Shown: positions 26,438 to 35,301, numbered from the stretch's first letter. The stretch is 64,000 bases of DNA from Desulfofustis limnaeus (GCF_023169885.1 NZ_AP025516.1:1178001-1242000); one strand, 5' to 3'. Numbers and translations are program-made. Notes: generated from the sequence alone by a model not told the origin.

Positions 26438-27412
26438 ATGTCCATCACCCTGAGACAATTGGAGATTTTCATAGCTGTAGCTGAGACCGCGCAGGTCACG
26501 AAAGCGAGCAAGAAGCTTTTCGTCACCCAGTCGGCAGTAAGCATGGCCTTGGCGGAGTTGGAGAACCAGCTGGGCGGCTCGCTATTCGACCGGCATGGCC
26601 GCAGTCTGATCCTCAATGCCCGCGGCCGCTACCTGCTGCCTCAGGCGAAGGATATCATTGCCCAGGTTGGCAGTATCGAGAATATCATGACCGAGCACAA
26701 CGACACGCTGAGCGGCTCCATCAACATCGCCGCCAGTTCGTCGGTGGGTAACTACATCCTGCCCTACCTGGTGGGGGCCTTCAAGAAGGCCCACCCGAAG
26801 GTCATGGTCACCATGCTCGTCTACAATACCAAAATCGTCGAAGGGATGGTGCTGGACAGCACCGTCGATATCGGCTTCGTCGAAGGTACGATCAACAGCC
26901 CCACCCTCCAGATCCGACCGTGGTTCAAGGATGAGCTGGTGGTACTCACTTCTCCCTCGGACCCGCTGGCCAACAATGAGGTCTTTGATGTCAGGAAGGA
27001 CATGAAGGATTGCAAATGGGTGATGCGTGAGAAGGGTTCCGGCACCGCCGCCATCTTCCGGGAAAAGATGAAGGATTACCTGGACGAGCTCAATGTGGTG
27101 TTTGAGACCGGACATCCGGAATCGGTCAAACGGGCGGTCGAGTCAGGGGTCGGAATAGCCTGTCTGTCGGCGTTGACCATCTGCCGCGAGGTGGAAAACG
27201 GCTGGTTGAAATGCCTCAAGGTGGAGGGGGTGGACATGAAGCGCCAGTTGCACATCATCAGCCGCAAGGATCGACCGATGAACGACGCCCTGGTGGAATT
27301 TTTGGTCTTCTGCGACGTGATGTCCCTCTGCGAGGAGGAGAATGTCTGTCTCTCCTCCCCGTGGAAGCTGCAATCTCTGCTGGCCCGCCACTCGGCCGGA
27401 AAAAAACGCTGA
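26438..27412 (+). CDS. LysR-family transcriptional regulator
   Basis: 324 residues from the ATG at 26438, which has AGGGG about 7 nt upstream; the longer frame from 26375 is not supported. The N-terminal winged helix-turn-helix reads LRQLEIFIAVAETAQVTKASKKLFVTQSAVSMALAEL in two parts. Residues about 90-300 form the periplasmic-binding-protein-like effector domain (GSINIAASSSVGNYILPYLV). It resembles the CbbR/CysB-type branch rather than any ligand-defined group I can name. It diverges from the nuo operon with 270 bp between, so control of complex I expression is a reasonable inference. Confidence 0.88.
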   Translation: MSITLRQLEIFIAVAETAQVTKASKKLFVTQSAVSMALAELENQLGGSLFDRHGRSLILNARGRYLLPQAKDIIAQVGSIENIMTEHNDTLSGSINIAASSSVGNYILPYLVGAFKKAHPKVMVTMLVYNTKIVEGMVLDSTVDIGFVEGTINSPTLQIRPWFKDELVVLTSPSDPLANNEVFDVRKDMKDCKWVMREKGSGTAAIFREKMKDYLDELNVVFETGHPESVKRAVESGVGIACLSALTICREVENGWLKCLKVEGVDMKRQLHIISRKDRPMNDALVEFLVFCDVMSLCEEENVCLSSPWKLQSLLARHSAGKKR

Positions 27413-27445
27413 TCATCCGAGCCTGAGCAGCGGCTCGTCGCCCGC

Positions 27446-28213
27446 CTACCAATCGTGCGCATAATGCACGGCCAGCAACGTCAGGCCGTGCGCCGGGGCG
27501 GTGGCCCCGGCCCGATTGCGATCCCGGAGCTGCACGATATCACGGAATTCCTGAACCGTGCGCTTGCCTCTTCCAACCTCGAGCAGTGTTCCCGTGAGGT
27601 TTCTGACCATGTGGCGCAGGAAACCGTCGCCGGTGAAACAGAGGTGCAACAGTCCTGGTTCGGGTTCCCGCAACTCTGCCCGGAAAATGGTGCGCACCGC
27701 GCCGCGTCCGGTGGTGATCGTTCTGTCCCGTGAGCCGGTGGTTTCGAAACTGGAAAAATCGTGGGTGCCGGAAATGACCGCCAGGCAGGTCTGAAGGTCC
27801 CCACAGTCGAGCCGGTAGGGCAGGTGGGCGGTGTACAGCCGTTGCTGGGGCAAGAGCACCGGACCGCAAGAGACGGCATAGCGATAGGTCTTGGCCAGGG
27901 CGGAGAAACGGGCGTGGAAGGACGGGGCCTCGTCGTCCACGGTAATGACCCTGATTGCTGTCGGCAGCAGTGCGTTCATCCCCTTTTGCAGGACCGCGCC
28001 GGGCAGGGCGGTGGCGGCGCGGAAGTGGGCGGTCATGCCGATGGCATGGACCCCGGCGTCGGTGCGGCCGGCGCCGTGGATGTCGATTCGCTGATTGCAG
28101 ATGGTTGAGGCGGCCCGTTCCAGTTCCTGCTGGATGGAGATGCCGTTATGTTGCCGTTGCCAGCCGCAATAGCCGGTGCCGTCAAAGGCGATGGTCAGTT
28201 TGATGGTGCGCAT
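27446..28213 (-). CDS. truA: tRNA pseudouridine(38-40) synthase
   Basis: Isomerises uridines 38-40 in the anticodon stem-loop of many tRNAs. The product is 255 residues from the ATG at 28213. Motifs: MRTIKLTIAFDGTGYCGWQRQ-type N-terminus, catalytic Asp52 in HGAGRTDAGVHA, and FLRHMVRNLTGTLLEVG. Convergent with the LysR gene (33 nt apart) and 25 nt downstream of argC. Confidence 0.95.
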   Translation of the reverse strand: MRTIKLTIAFDGTGYCGWQRQHNGISIQQELERAASTICNQRIDIHGAGRTDAGVHAIGMTAHFRAATALPGAVLQKGMNALLPTAIRVITVDDEAPSFHARFSALAKTYRYAVSCGPVLLPQQRLYTAHLPYRLDCGDLQTCLAVISGTHDFSSFETTGSRDRTITTGRGAVRTIFRAELREPEPGLLHLCFTGDGFLRHMVRNLTGTLLEVGRGKRTVQEFRDIVQLRDRNRAGATAPAHGLTLLAVHYAHDW

Positions 28214-28238
28214 GGCGGCCGGGCGCCGGGACCGGTGG

Positions 28239-29279
28239 TTACGGGAACAGCGGCGCCTGGGTGAGACCGGCGGTCTCGTCGAAGCCACACATCAGGTTCA
28301 TATTCTGGATCGCCTGGCCGGAGGCGCCCTTGACGATGTTGTCGATGACCGAGGTGAGGATGACCCGGTTGGTGCGACGGTCCACGGTCAAGGCGATATC
28401 GCAGTAGTTGGAACCCCGCACATACTGGGTGGCCGGCTGCCGGTCGTCGTCAAGGACCCGGACGAATGGTTCGTCCCGGTATCGCTGGCGCAGCAGGTCC
28501 CGCAGGCGCTCCTCATCGGCCGCGACGGTCAGGGAGGCGTAGATGGTGCTGAGGATACCCCGGGAGAGGGGGAGTAGATGCGGGGTGAACGAAACGGTTA
28601 CCGGCCGACCGGCCAGGTGGCTCAGGTTCTGTTCGATTTCCGGTGTGTGGCGGTGGATGCCGCCGACCTTGTAGGCGCGGAACCCATCGGTCACCTCGCA
28701 AAACAGGGTGGCCACGCTGGCGCCCCGTCCGGCGCCGGAAGTCCCCGATTTGGCATCGATGATGATCGAGCCCGGGTCAATGACCCCGGCTTGCAGGAGC
28801 GGTCCCAGGGCCAGGGTGATCGAGGTCGGGTAACAGCCGGGGTTGGCCACCAGCCGGGCCTGGCGGATGGCCTCCCGGTGGATCTCCGGCAGGCCGTAGA
28901 CCGCCTCGGCGGCAATCTGGGGGGCGGTGTGCGGCTGGTACCAGTGCTCGTAGACGCGGAGGTCGCGGAAGCGAAAATCGGCGGAGAGATCGACCACCTT
29001 TTTACCGGAGACGAGCAGGCCCGGTACCAGATCCATGGCCGTTTTATGGGGCACGGCGCAAAAGAAAAAATCAGCCTGCTCGATCAGCTGCGCCACATCG
29101 GGGGCGCTGCAGACGACGGCGGTCCTGTTACGCAGATGCGGATAGATATCGGCCAGGGGGACGTTCTGCTGGGCCCGCGAGGTGGCCGCGGTGAGCTCCA
29201 CCCGGTCATGGTTGCACAGCAGACGGGCGAGTTCGCCGCCGGTATACCCTGATGCACCGATGATCGCGACACGCAACAT
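28239..29279 (-). CDS. argC: N-acetyl-gamma-glutamyl-phosphate reductase
   Basis: Reduces N-acetylglutamyl phosphate to the semialdehyde with NADPH in arginine synthesis. The product is 346 residues. It has an N-terminal VAIIGASGYTGGELARLL Rossmann motif, the catalytic Cys in VANPGCYPTSITLAL, and the His-containing GIHRHTPEIEQNL. GAGGAG lies 6 nt before the ATG at 29279. It follows the rplM-rpsI unit beyond a hairpin and precedes truA by 25 nt. Confidence 0.95.
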   Translation of the reverse strand: MLRVAIIGASGYTGGELARLLCNHDRVELTAATSRAQQNVPLADIYPHLRNRTAVVCSAPDVAQLIEQADFFFCAVPHKTAMDLVPGLLVSGKKVVDLSADFRFRDLRVYEHWYQPHTAPQIAAEAVYGLPEIHREAIRQARLVANPGCYPTSITLALGPLLQAGVIDPGSIIIDAKSGTSGAGRGASVATLFCEVTDGFRAYKVGGIHRHTPEIEQNLSHLAGRPVTVSFTPHLLPLSRGILSTIYASLTVAADEERLRDLLRQRYRDEPFVRVLDDDRQPATQYVRGSNYCDIALTVDRRTNRVILTSVIDNIVKGASGQAIQNMNLMCGFDETAGLTQAPLFP

Positions 29280-29327
29280 GGCTGTCTCCTCGTTGATTGT
29301 GCTGATGGCTGGATCTAAAAGACGGCG

Positions 29328-29360
29328 AAAGGGGATAACAGCCCTGCTGTTATCCCCTTT
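29328..29360 (-). terminator. Hairpin after rpsI
   Basis: A perfect 14-bp stem, AAAGGGGATAACAG (29328-29341) with its complement (29347-29360), and a 5-nt loop. It lies 61 nt beyond the rpsI stop in the direction of transcription. Only a weak T-tract (TCTTTT) follows, at a distance, so efficiency is uncertain. It separates the ribosomal-protein unit from argC. Confidence 0.6.
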
Positions 29361-29420
29361 CCGTCCCTGTGACCGACCATCGCGAGAATATCGCGACGGT
29401 GTGGATGTCGTGGATGCCGA

Positions 29421-29810
29421 TTAACGTTTGGAGAATTGGAATTTGGCGCGGGCGCCTTTCTGGCCGTATTTTTTCCGCTCTTTGTTCCGTGGGTCGCGGG
29501 TCAGTAATCCGGAGCGTTTCAGAGCACCGCGGTAATCGCCGCCCACTTCCAGCAGAGCTTTGGAGATGCCATGGGCCAGTGCATCGACCTGGGCTGATTT
29601 ACCGCCTCCTTTGAGGGTGGCGACCACGTCGTACTGCTCAGCGGTGTTGGTGACCTGAAACGGTCTTTCGATCCTGGAGTTCTGGAAAATGGTGCCGAAG
29701 TACTGGTCGGCATCAATCTCGTTAACCATAACTTTCCCGGTCCCCGGGGTGATCCAGACCCGAGCTACCGCTTTTTTCCTCTTTCCGGTTGCGTAAAAAC
29801 GATCGGCCAT
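29421..29810 (-). CDS. rpsI: 30S ribosomal protein S9 (uS9)
   Basis: Small-subunit ribosomal protein whose C-terminal tail contacts P-site tRNA. The product is 129 residues. It begins ADRFYATGKRKKAVARVW and ends in the universally conserved GARAKFQFSKR tail. The start is the ATG at 29810 (GGAG 9 nt upstream); an upstream TTG at 29816 is not needed. It is 17 nt after rplM, the conserved rplM-rpsI pair. Confidence 0.97.
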   Translation of the reverse strand: MADRFYATGKRKKAVARVWITPGTGKVMVNEIDADQYFGTIFQNSRIERPFQVTNTAEQYDVVATLKGGGKSAQVDALAHGISKALLEVGGDYRGALKRSGLLTRDPRNKERKKYGQKGARAKFQFSKR

Positions 29811-29827
29811 GGCCAATGACTCCGTAA

Positions 29828-30256
29828 TCAGATGGTAAGTTCTTCCGGCTGCTGAGCTTCATGAGGATGCTCGGTGCCGGTGTAGACTTTCAGTTTCTTC
29901 AATTGCGCCCGCCCCATCTTGTTTTTCGGCAGCATACCTTTCACCGCCTCCAAGATCAGGTTGGTGGGATGTTTGGTCAGCATTTCCTTGGCTGTGGTCT
30001 CCTTGAGCCCACCCATGTAACCGGTGTGCCGGTAATAGACCTTGTCGTCCCATTTGGCGCCGGTCAGACGGATGTGCTCGGCGTTGGTGACGATGATGAA
30101 ATCCCCGTTATCGATGAACGGTGAAAAAGTCGGCTTGTGCTTACCGCGCAGACGGAAGGCGATCTCTGAGGCAAGACGACCCAAAATCTTGTCCTTGGCG
30201 TCAACAACGTACCATTTCTTTTCTATCTCTCGAACAGGAGCAAGATAGGTTTTCAT
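29828..30256 (-). CDS. rplM: 50S ribosomal protein L13 (uL13)
   Basis: Early-assembling large-subunit protein; 142 residues. It starts [20 protein letters not shown], with [18 protein letters not shown] and [16 protein letters not shown] as family signatures. The ATG at 30256 is chosen; the open frame upstream runs into tRNA and terminator sequence. Confidence 0.97.
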   Translation of the reverse strand: MKTYLAPVREIEKKWYVVDAKDKILGRLASEIAFRLRGKHKPTFSPFIDNGDFIIVTNAEHIRLTGAKWDDKVYYRHTGYMGGLKETTAKEMLTKHPTNLILEAVKGMLPKNKMGRAQLKKLKVYTGTEHPHEAQQPEELTI

Positions 30257-30296
30257 GTGGTCCTCAACAATCGAATGGTAATAGAATGCTTTGAAT

Positions 30297-30326
30297 AAAA
30301 AAAGGTTCGAGCAGAGCCGAACCTTT
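30297..30326 (-). terminator. Rho-independent terminator after tRNA-Gly
   Basis: On the minus strand a 9-bp perfect stem (30326-30318 with 30309-30301; AAAGGTTCG/CGAACCTTT) and an 8-nt loop. It is followed by seven T (30303-30297). It lies 11 nt beyond the tRNA 3' end and only about 40 nt before rplM, so rplM needs either read-through or a promoter overlapping this hairpin; I could not identify one. Confidence 0.8.
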
Positions 30327-30337
30327 GATAAGCAGGC

Positions 30338-30412
<75 letters not shown>

Positions 30413-30439
30413 TCTGTTTCATAATCAAAACAGGAGAAC

Positions 30440-30467
30440 ATTTAATAAACGGCCAAGCAAAAGTCAA
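30440..30467 (-). promoter_or_regulatory. Candidate promoter of tRNA-Gly
   Basis: On the minus strand: TTGACT (30467-30462), 16-nt spacer, TTAAAT (30445-30440). Transcription would begin about 20 nt before the tRNA 5' end. Confidence 0.5.
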
Positions 30468-30540
30468 CAGAAAAAGAACCGGTCATCGGTTCCACCGGTC
30501 ATTTCTCCGCTTGGCCCTTTCTTCATGGCAAGTGGGTTTT

Positions 30541-30726
30541 CGGGAATGCTTGGCTCTGCCGAAAGCTGCATCGTGAAGGCCCGGCAGGTTTCAGAATCAG
30601 GCCCGAAGGGTTGCGGACATGACGTCCGCAACCGGCGGTCAGGCCATGGATGGCCTGTCTGCCGGCCTCTGAGACCAGCCGATCAGGCCGCAACGCAGCA
30701 GCTGAAGGCAGAGCCAAGCATTCCCG
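30541..30726. repeat. Long nested inverted repeat, possible structured RNA or mobile element
   Basis: Outer arms of 29 nt: 30541-30569 and 30698-30726 pair over 20 bp, then a 3-nt mismatch, then 6 bp. The left arm begins CGGGAATGCTTGGCTCTGCC. Three smaller dyads lie inside. GGTTTCAGA (30588-30596) pairs with TCTGAGACC (30668-30676) with one G-U. A 10-bp hairpin at 30609-30633 (GGTTGCGGAC, 5-nt loop) and a hairpin at 30640-30657 (CAGGCCAT/ATGGCCTG) are nested within that. The result is a long rod with two terminal hairpins. No transposase is nearby. Confidence 0.7.
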
Positions 30727-30891
30727 GCGGAGCGCAGCGCCTGATTCGTGGCGGGGGAAACGACCATCACCGGAGACAGAAAAAAAGGTGGTGTTCACCA
30801 CTACTTTTATGATACATAGAAACTACTTGGAAAATCTCGAGAAACGTCTTTCGGCAGGCGGTGCCGTGCCGTGTCAGCATCAGGAAACATC

Positions 30892-31494
30892 ATGACCGAT
30901 ACCTCCCTTGAGCGTCGCGGAGCCGTGACGCGAACTACGGCAGAAACCGATATCCAGATGACCTTCACCTTGGACGGGTCGGGACGTGCACAGGTGGCCA
31001 CCGGCGTCGGTTTTCTTGACCACATGCTGACCCTGTTTACGGTCCACGGTTTTTTCGATCTGCAGGTGCAGGCCAGCGGTGATATTCACGTGGACGACCA
31101 TCACAGCGTCGAGGACGTGGGGATCAGTCTTGGCCAGGCGTTCGCCCAGGCCGTCGGCGGACGGCAAGGTATCCGCCGTTACGGCATGAGTCTGGTGCCC
31201 ATGGACGAAACCCTGGCCCGGGTCGTGGTTGACGTGTCCAATCGCCCCTTTCTCCATTTTCAGGTGGAACTCCCCGATCAAAAGGTGGGGACCTTCGACA
31301 CCTGTCTGGTCAAAGAATTCATGCGGGCGTTCAGCCACCATGCCGGACTGACTCTGCATATTGACTTATTGCACGGAGACAACGCGCACCACATCATCGA
31401 GGCTATTTTCAAAGCCCTGGGGCGGGCACTTAACGAGGCGACCGAAAAAAAAGAGGGACTCCGGGGTGCGTTGTCTTCCAAAGGCTGTTTATGA
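30892..31494 (+). CDS. hisB: Imidazoleglycerol-phosphate dehydratase
   Basis: Dehydrates imidazoleglycerol phosphate in histidine synthesis; Mn-dependent. The product is 200 residues, the monofunctional form. It carries the metal-binding His/Glu repeats: GFLDHMLTLF, VDDHHSVEDVGI, FSHHAGLTLHI and HHIIEAIFKALGRAL. AGGAA lies 7 nt before the ATG at 30892. It is alone here, with no other his gene nearby. Confidence 0.96.
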   Translation: MTDTSLERRGAVTRTTAETDIQMTFTLDGSGRAQVATGVGFLDHMLTLFTVHGFFDLQVQASGDIHVDDHHSVEDVGISLGQAFAQAVGGRQGIRRYGMSLVPMDETLARVVVDVSNRPFLHFQVELPDQKVGTFDTCLVKEFMRAFSHHAGLTLHIDLLHGDNAHHIIEAIFKALGRALNEATEKKEGLRGALSSKGCL

Positions 31495-31560
31495 TTCGCT
31501 GATTATGATCCATGAAGCCCATTCAGCGTGGGCGGTACGAGAGAGGATGCGGTGAATTCC

Positions 31561-32193
31561 ATGACGTGGTCATTACGGTTCGCAGTGATGCTGTTGGTAG
31601 CGTTGTTCCTAGGGGCGTGCGCCGCACCATCGTCGCTGCCCACCGACGAACAGCGGCAAGAAGCGTTGGGGAAGGTCCCCTGCCTGGTGGTGCTTCCCGT
31701 CCGGCCCCAATTGGGAGACGATGCGGCGGCCGATTTCAACCGGGCTGCTGAATTGGAACGGGGAGCCGCTTACATGGATACCGTCCTTGCCGCGCAGCTG
31801 GCCGGACACAGCCATGTGCGCGTACTCTCCGAGCGGCAGATCACCTCGCTCATTCCCGAACAGGGGGTTCTGTCCGGTGATCTGGTCGACCGCGTGGCCG
31901 GAGAACTGAAGTGCAATGCGGTTCTGGTCACGTCGCTGGAGCGGTTTAGCCCGCGCATCGGCGGCGACTATGGGGTTGATCAGCCGGCCTCGGTGACCTT
32001 CACCATGAAACTATACGATGTGCGGCAGGGCGCCGTGTTGTGGAGCGCCATGTTCGCCGAGACCCAGCAATCGCTGCTGAGCAATCTGATGTCGCTGAAG
32101 ACCGCCACCAGGCGTGGATTGAAGTGGATCACCGCCGAGGAGATGGCGGAGCAGGGAATCATCGACAAGATTCGAGAGTGCCCATACCTGTAG
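31561..32193 (+). CDS. Predicted lipoprotein of unknown function
   Basis: 210 residues from the ATG at 31561, which opens a short signal sequence ending in the lipobox LGAC (Cys20). A GTG at 31528 is a possible longer start. The mature part has KVPCLVVLPVRPQ, a central helical region and KLYDVRQGAVLWSAMF, a beta-rich pattern seen in periplasmic accessory lipoproteins of the CsgG/LpoB-like sort, but I cannot assign a family. It lies 66 nt after hisB. A hairpin at 32215-32250 follows the stop. Confidence 0.7.
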   Translation: MTWSLRFAVMLLVALFLGACAAPSSLPTDEQRQEALGKVPCLVVLPVRPQLGDDAAADFNRAAELERGAAYMDTVLAAQLAGHSHVRVLSERQITSLIPEQGVLSGDLVDRVAGELKCNAVLVTSLERFSPRIGGDYGVDQPASVTFTMKLYDVRQGAVLWSAMFAETQQSLLSNLMSLKTATRRGLKWITAEEMAEQGIIDKIRECPYL

Positions 32194-32214
32194 ACGAGGG
32201 TCTGCGCAGGTACC

Positions 32215-32250
32215 GAACGCCCGACGGCCCGGCAGGGTAGTCGGGCGTTC
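32215..32250 (+). terminator. Hairpin after the lipoprotein gene
   Basis: Perfect 11-bp stem GAACGCCCGAC (32215-32225) with its complement (32240-32250), 14-nt loop, 22 nt after the stop. No T-run follows, so it may need Rho or only stabilise the 3' end. Confidence 0.45.
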
Positions 32251-32308
32251 ATGTTAGATGGGGCGGTGCCATCCCGCCGACCGTGAACCGTTGACGCTCA
32301 GCAGCATC

Positions 32309-33103
32309 ATGAAGACAGCCAGGATACCCGCCGTCATCAATCGCAAGATCGGCCGGGCGATGCACGATTGGCAGATGCTCAGCCAGGGCGACCGGGTGCT
32401 GGTGGCCGTGTCCGGCGGCGTGGATAGCCTCGTCACCGCCTGGGTGCTGCACCTCTGGCGGGACAAAGCCCCGATCGACTATGACCTGGAAACGGTACAC
32501 GTGCTCACCGCCGTTGCCGGCCAGGAAGAAGCGGGCCGGAGGCGGGCCGAGGCCGTCGGTCGGTGTCTGCGGCGTTGGGGGCTATCCTATTCCGTTATCC
32601 CGGGGCTGCCGTTGCCCCCGGATCAGCCGCCCAGTTGTTTTCTCTGCGCCCGCAACCGGCGGACCCAGCTGTTTGACGAGGCCCGGCGCCGGGGCTGTGG
32701 AAAAATTGCCTTCGGACACCATAAAGACGACTTGATCGAAACGTTTTTTCTCAATATCCTCTACAGCGGCAATATCTCGACGATGTTGCCGCGCCAAGAC
32801 CTGTTTGGCGGCCGACTCGGATTGATCAGGATCTTGTCCTACCTGGACAAACACGACGTGTCGATGCTCGCCGCCCGGGCCGGAATCCAGCCGGTGGCTA
32901 GCGGTTGTCCCCTGGCCGGCGATACCAGGCGCAGTATGGTTCGGGGGGTGATGGAGCATATCGAGTCGCTTATCCCCGGGGCCAAGAACTCGGTTTTTGC
33001 GGCGTTGGACAACGTGCGTCATGACTATCTGTTGACCGCCGGCAGAGACTCAGCGTGGGGCGTCGGGGTCGATTCCGCCCGCCACCGCGGCGAAGGAAAG
33101 TAA
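32309..33103 (+). CDS. TtcA-like tRNA 2-thiocytidine synthase / PP-loop ATPase
   Basis: Adenylates and thiolates a tRNA base, most likely cytidine 32. The product is 264 residues from the ATG at 32309. The PP-loop SGGVDS is at 35-40 and FGHHKDD follows the family pattern. Cys110 and Cys113 (CFLCARNRR) and Cys200 (SGCPLAGD) match the three-cysteine [4Fe-4S] set of TtcA. It is somewhat shorter than E. coli TtcA (about 310). asnS follows 26 nt later, so both translation-related genes may be co-transcribed. Confidence 0.82.
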   Translation: MKTARIPAVINRKIGRAMHDWQMLSQGDRVLVAVSGGVDSLVTAWVLHLWRDKAPIDYDLETVHVLTAVAGQEEAGRRRAEAVGRCLRRWGLSYSVIPGLPLPPDQPPSCFLCARNRRTQLFDEARRRGCGKIAFGHHKDDLIETFFLNILYSGNISTMLPRQDLFGGRLGLIRILSYLDKHDVSMLAARAGIQPVASGCPLAGDTRRSMVRGVMEHIESLIPGAKNSVFAALDNVRHDYLLTAGRDSAWGVGVDSARHRGEGK

Positions 33104-33129
33104 TGACGATCTTTTAGACAGGAGCAGCC

Positions 33130-34512
33130 ATGAGCAACGATCGAATCGCGACACTTTTCGCCAACCTGCCCATCGGCCGGCAGGTCAGCGTGGCCGGCTG
33201 GGTCAGAACCAGGCGCGATGCCGGGAGCTTTTCCTTCATCGAGGTGAACGATGGCTCGACCTGCAGCAATCTGCAGGTGATCGCCGACCGTGGACTGGAC
33301 AACTACGATACCGAGGTCAAACGGGTGAACACCGGATGCAGCGTCCTCATCAGCGGCGAGCTGAAACAATCGCCGGCTCAAGGACAGGCCGTGGAGTTAC
33401 TGGCGGAGACCTTCACGGTCCTTGGCTGGGCCGATCCGGAAACCTATCCGCTGCAAAAGAAACGGCACTCGTTCGAATACCTGCGCGAGATCGCTCACCT
33501 GCGTCCGCGGACCAATGCCCTCAGCGCCGTGGCCCGGGTCCGGTCGCGGCTCAGTCAGGCGATCCATCGTTTTTTTGACGAACGGGGCTTTTTCCTCGTT
33601 CATACGCCGGTGATCACCACCAGCGATTGCGAGGGTGCCGGAGAAATGTTCCAGGTGCTCACCGGTGCCGAGGCTGATCAGCGGGGCGGCCGGGGGGAGG
33701 CGGACAAGGGATTTTTCGGCAAGCGGGCCGGCTTGACGGTGAGCGGCCAACTGCAGGCGGAGGTCTATGCCCAGGCGCTGGGCAGCGTCTATACCTTCGG
33801 GCCGACCTTTCGCGCCGAGAACTCCAATACCAGCCGGCACCTGGCCGAATTCTGGATGGTCGAGCCGGAGATGGCCTTCTGCGATCTGTCGGGCAATATG
33901 GATCTGGCCGAAGCCCTCCTCAAATATCTGTTGGCCGACGTCCTGGCCCATTGCCCTGAGGAAATGGACCTGTTCAATCGTTTCATCAGCAAAGGGCTGA
34001 TTGAGCGGCTGCAGCACATCGTCGATCGACAATTTATTCGCATCACCTATACCGAGGCCGTCGACAAGCTGCTGTCTTCGGGTAAATCATTTGCCTTTCC
34101 GGTCAGTTGGGGAGTCGATCTGCAATCGGAGCACGAGCGCTTTCTCACCGAGGAGGTGTATGGATTGCCGCTGATCGTGAGCGACTACCCGGCAGCCATC
34201 AAACCGTTTTATATGCGGGTGGGGGATGACGGCACCACGGTGGCCGCCATGGATATTCTGGTGGCCGGCATCGGCGAGATCGTCGGTGGCAGCCAACGGG
34301 AGGAGCGTTACGACATACTGCTTTCCCGGATGCAGAAGTTGGGCATCGATGTGGACGAATACCAGTGGTATCTGGATCTGCGCCGGTATGGGACGGTGCC
34401 GCATTCCGGCTTTGGCCTCGGCTTTGAACGTCTGGTGCAGTTGGTCACCGGCATGCACAATATCCGGGAAGTCATCCCGTTCCCCCGGACGCCCGGATAC
34501 GCGCCGTGCTGA
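33130..34512 (+). CDS. asnS: Asparaginyl-tRNA synthetase
   Basis: Class IIb synthetase that charges tRNA-Asn. The product is 460 residues, close to E. coli AsnRS (466). The OB-fold anticodon domain spans about residues 15-100 (VSVAGWVRTRRDAGSFSFIE). The catalytic core has motif 2 FRAENSNTSRHLAEFWMVEPE and motif 3 GFGLGFERLVQLVTGM. GGAG lies 5 nt before the ATG at 33130. Confidence 0.96.
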   Translation: MSNDRIATLFANLPIGRQVSVAGWVRTRRDAGSFSFIEVNDGSTCSNLQVIADRGLDNYDTEVKRVNTGCSVLISGELKQSPAQGQAVELLAETFTVLGWADPETYPLQKKRHSFEYLREIAHLRPRTNALSAVARVRSRLSQAIHRFFDERGFFLVHTPVITTSDCEGAGEMFQVLTGAEADQRGGRGEADKGFFGKRAGLTVSGQLQAEVYAQALGSVYTFGPTFRAENSNTSRHLAEFWMVEPEMAFCDLSGNMDLAEALLKYLLADVLAHCPEEMDLFNRFISKGLIERLQHIVDRQFIRITYTEAVDKLLSSGKSFAFPVSWGVDLQSEHERFLTEEVYGLPLIVSDYPAAIKPFYMRVGDDGTTVAAMDILVAGIGEIVGGSQREERYDILLSRMQKLGIDVDEYQWYLDLRRYGTVPHSGFGLGFERLVQLVTGMHNIREVIPFPRTPGYAPC

Positions 34513-34614
34513 TCCCCAGGCTCAGTTCCACCATCATGACCAGCTCCACCGCCTTCGACCGGGCCCCGACCAGGGAGCAAAAAGCAATTGTTCGTTACCC
34601 GGAGGGAGCCTGAG

Positions 34615-35301
34615 ATGACGGGAAAGGGACCCGGGGTCCAGCACATGTTTGACGCCATCGCCGGGCGCTACGATGTCATGAATCGGCTCATGACCCTCGG
34701 CCAGGACCAGCGCTGGCGGCGGTTCGTGGTCGAGCAGGCCGGCGACCCGGGGGATGGCCGGGTGCTCGACCTGGCTTGCGGGACCGGCGATATTGCCGCT
34801 CTTCTGCACCGGACCCGGCCGCGGGCCCGGATCGTTGCCGGTGATTTCTCCCTCAATATGCTGGCCGAGGCCAAACGGCGCTTTGCCGGCCTGCCGATCG
34901 GCTGGCACGCCGGCGACGCCACCTGCTTGCCTTTTGCCGACCGGACGTTTCGGGCGGTGACGTTTGGCTACCTGTTACGCAACGTCGATGATTCTCTCGC
35001 GGTTCTCCAGGAGGTTCGGCGGGTCCTGGTCGAGGGCGGCCGGGTGGTCTGTCTCGACACCACCCCGCCGCCCAGGAACCTGCTCTACCCCTTTGTCCGC
35101 TGGTACCTGCACCGGGTCATTCCGGCACTTGGCCGGCTGGTCGCCCGGGACCAGGCGGCCTATGCGTACCTGAGCGGTTCGACCATGGCCTTCCATGGCG
35201 CTGAAGAGTTGGCCGACCTGTTTCGCCGCGCCGGGTTCAGGAAGGTGGACTATCGACGTTTCATATTTGATACCATCGGCGTCCATTGGGGGACACGATG
35301 A
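34615..35301 (+). CDS. menG: Demethylmenaquinone methyltransferase
   Basis: SAM-dependent C-methyltransferase that finishes menaquinone (UbiE/MenG family). The product is 228 residues. Motifs: MFDAIAGRYDVMNRLMTLG, the SAM loop VLDLACGTGDIAALL, and FGYLLRNVDDSLAVLQE. GGAGGG lies about 8 nt before the ATG at 34615. It is called menG rather than ubiE because the context (NADH-module-free complex I, anaerobic traits) suggests a menaquinone-only organism; that is inference. Confidence 0.9.
   Translation: MTGKGPGVQHMFDAIAGRYDVMNRLMTLGQDQRWRRFVVEQAGDPGDGRVLDLACGTGDIAALLHRTRPRARIVAGDFSLNMLAEAKRRFAGLPIGWHAGDATCLPFADRTFRAVTFGYLLRNVDDSLAVLQEVRRVLVEGGRVVCLDTTPPPRNLLYPFVRWYLHRVIPALGRLVARDQAAYAYLSGSTMAFHGAEELADLFRRAGFRKVDYRRFIFDTIGVHWGTR

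Larger units (their letters stand above)
30413..30891. other. 479-bp intergenic region between tRNA-Gly and hisB
   Basis: Contains the tRNA promoter on the minus strand, then the 186-bp nested inverted repeat 30541-30726, then a stretch of about 165 bp leading into hisB. The short open frames across the inverted repeat on both strands look like by-products of its symmetry. I see no convincing hisB promoter. Confidence 0.6.

Noticed and set aside
30541-30726. Integron attC site
   Set aside because: The arms lack the GTTRRRY/RYYYAAC core sites and there is no integrase or cassette array.
30523-30812. Small open frames of about 92 codons on both strands across the nested inverted repeat
   Set aside because: Both frames are mirror products of the inverted arms and lack ribosome-binding sites; the structure itself is the feature.
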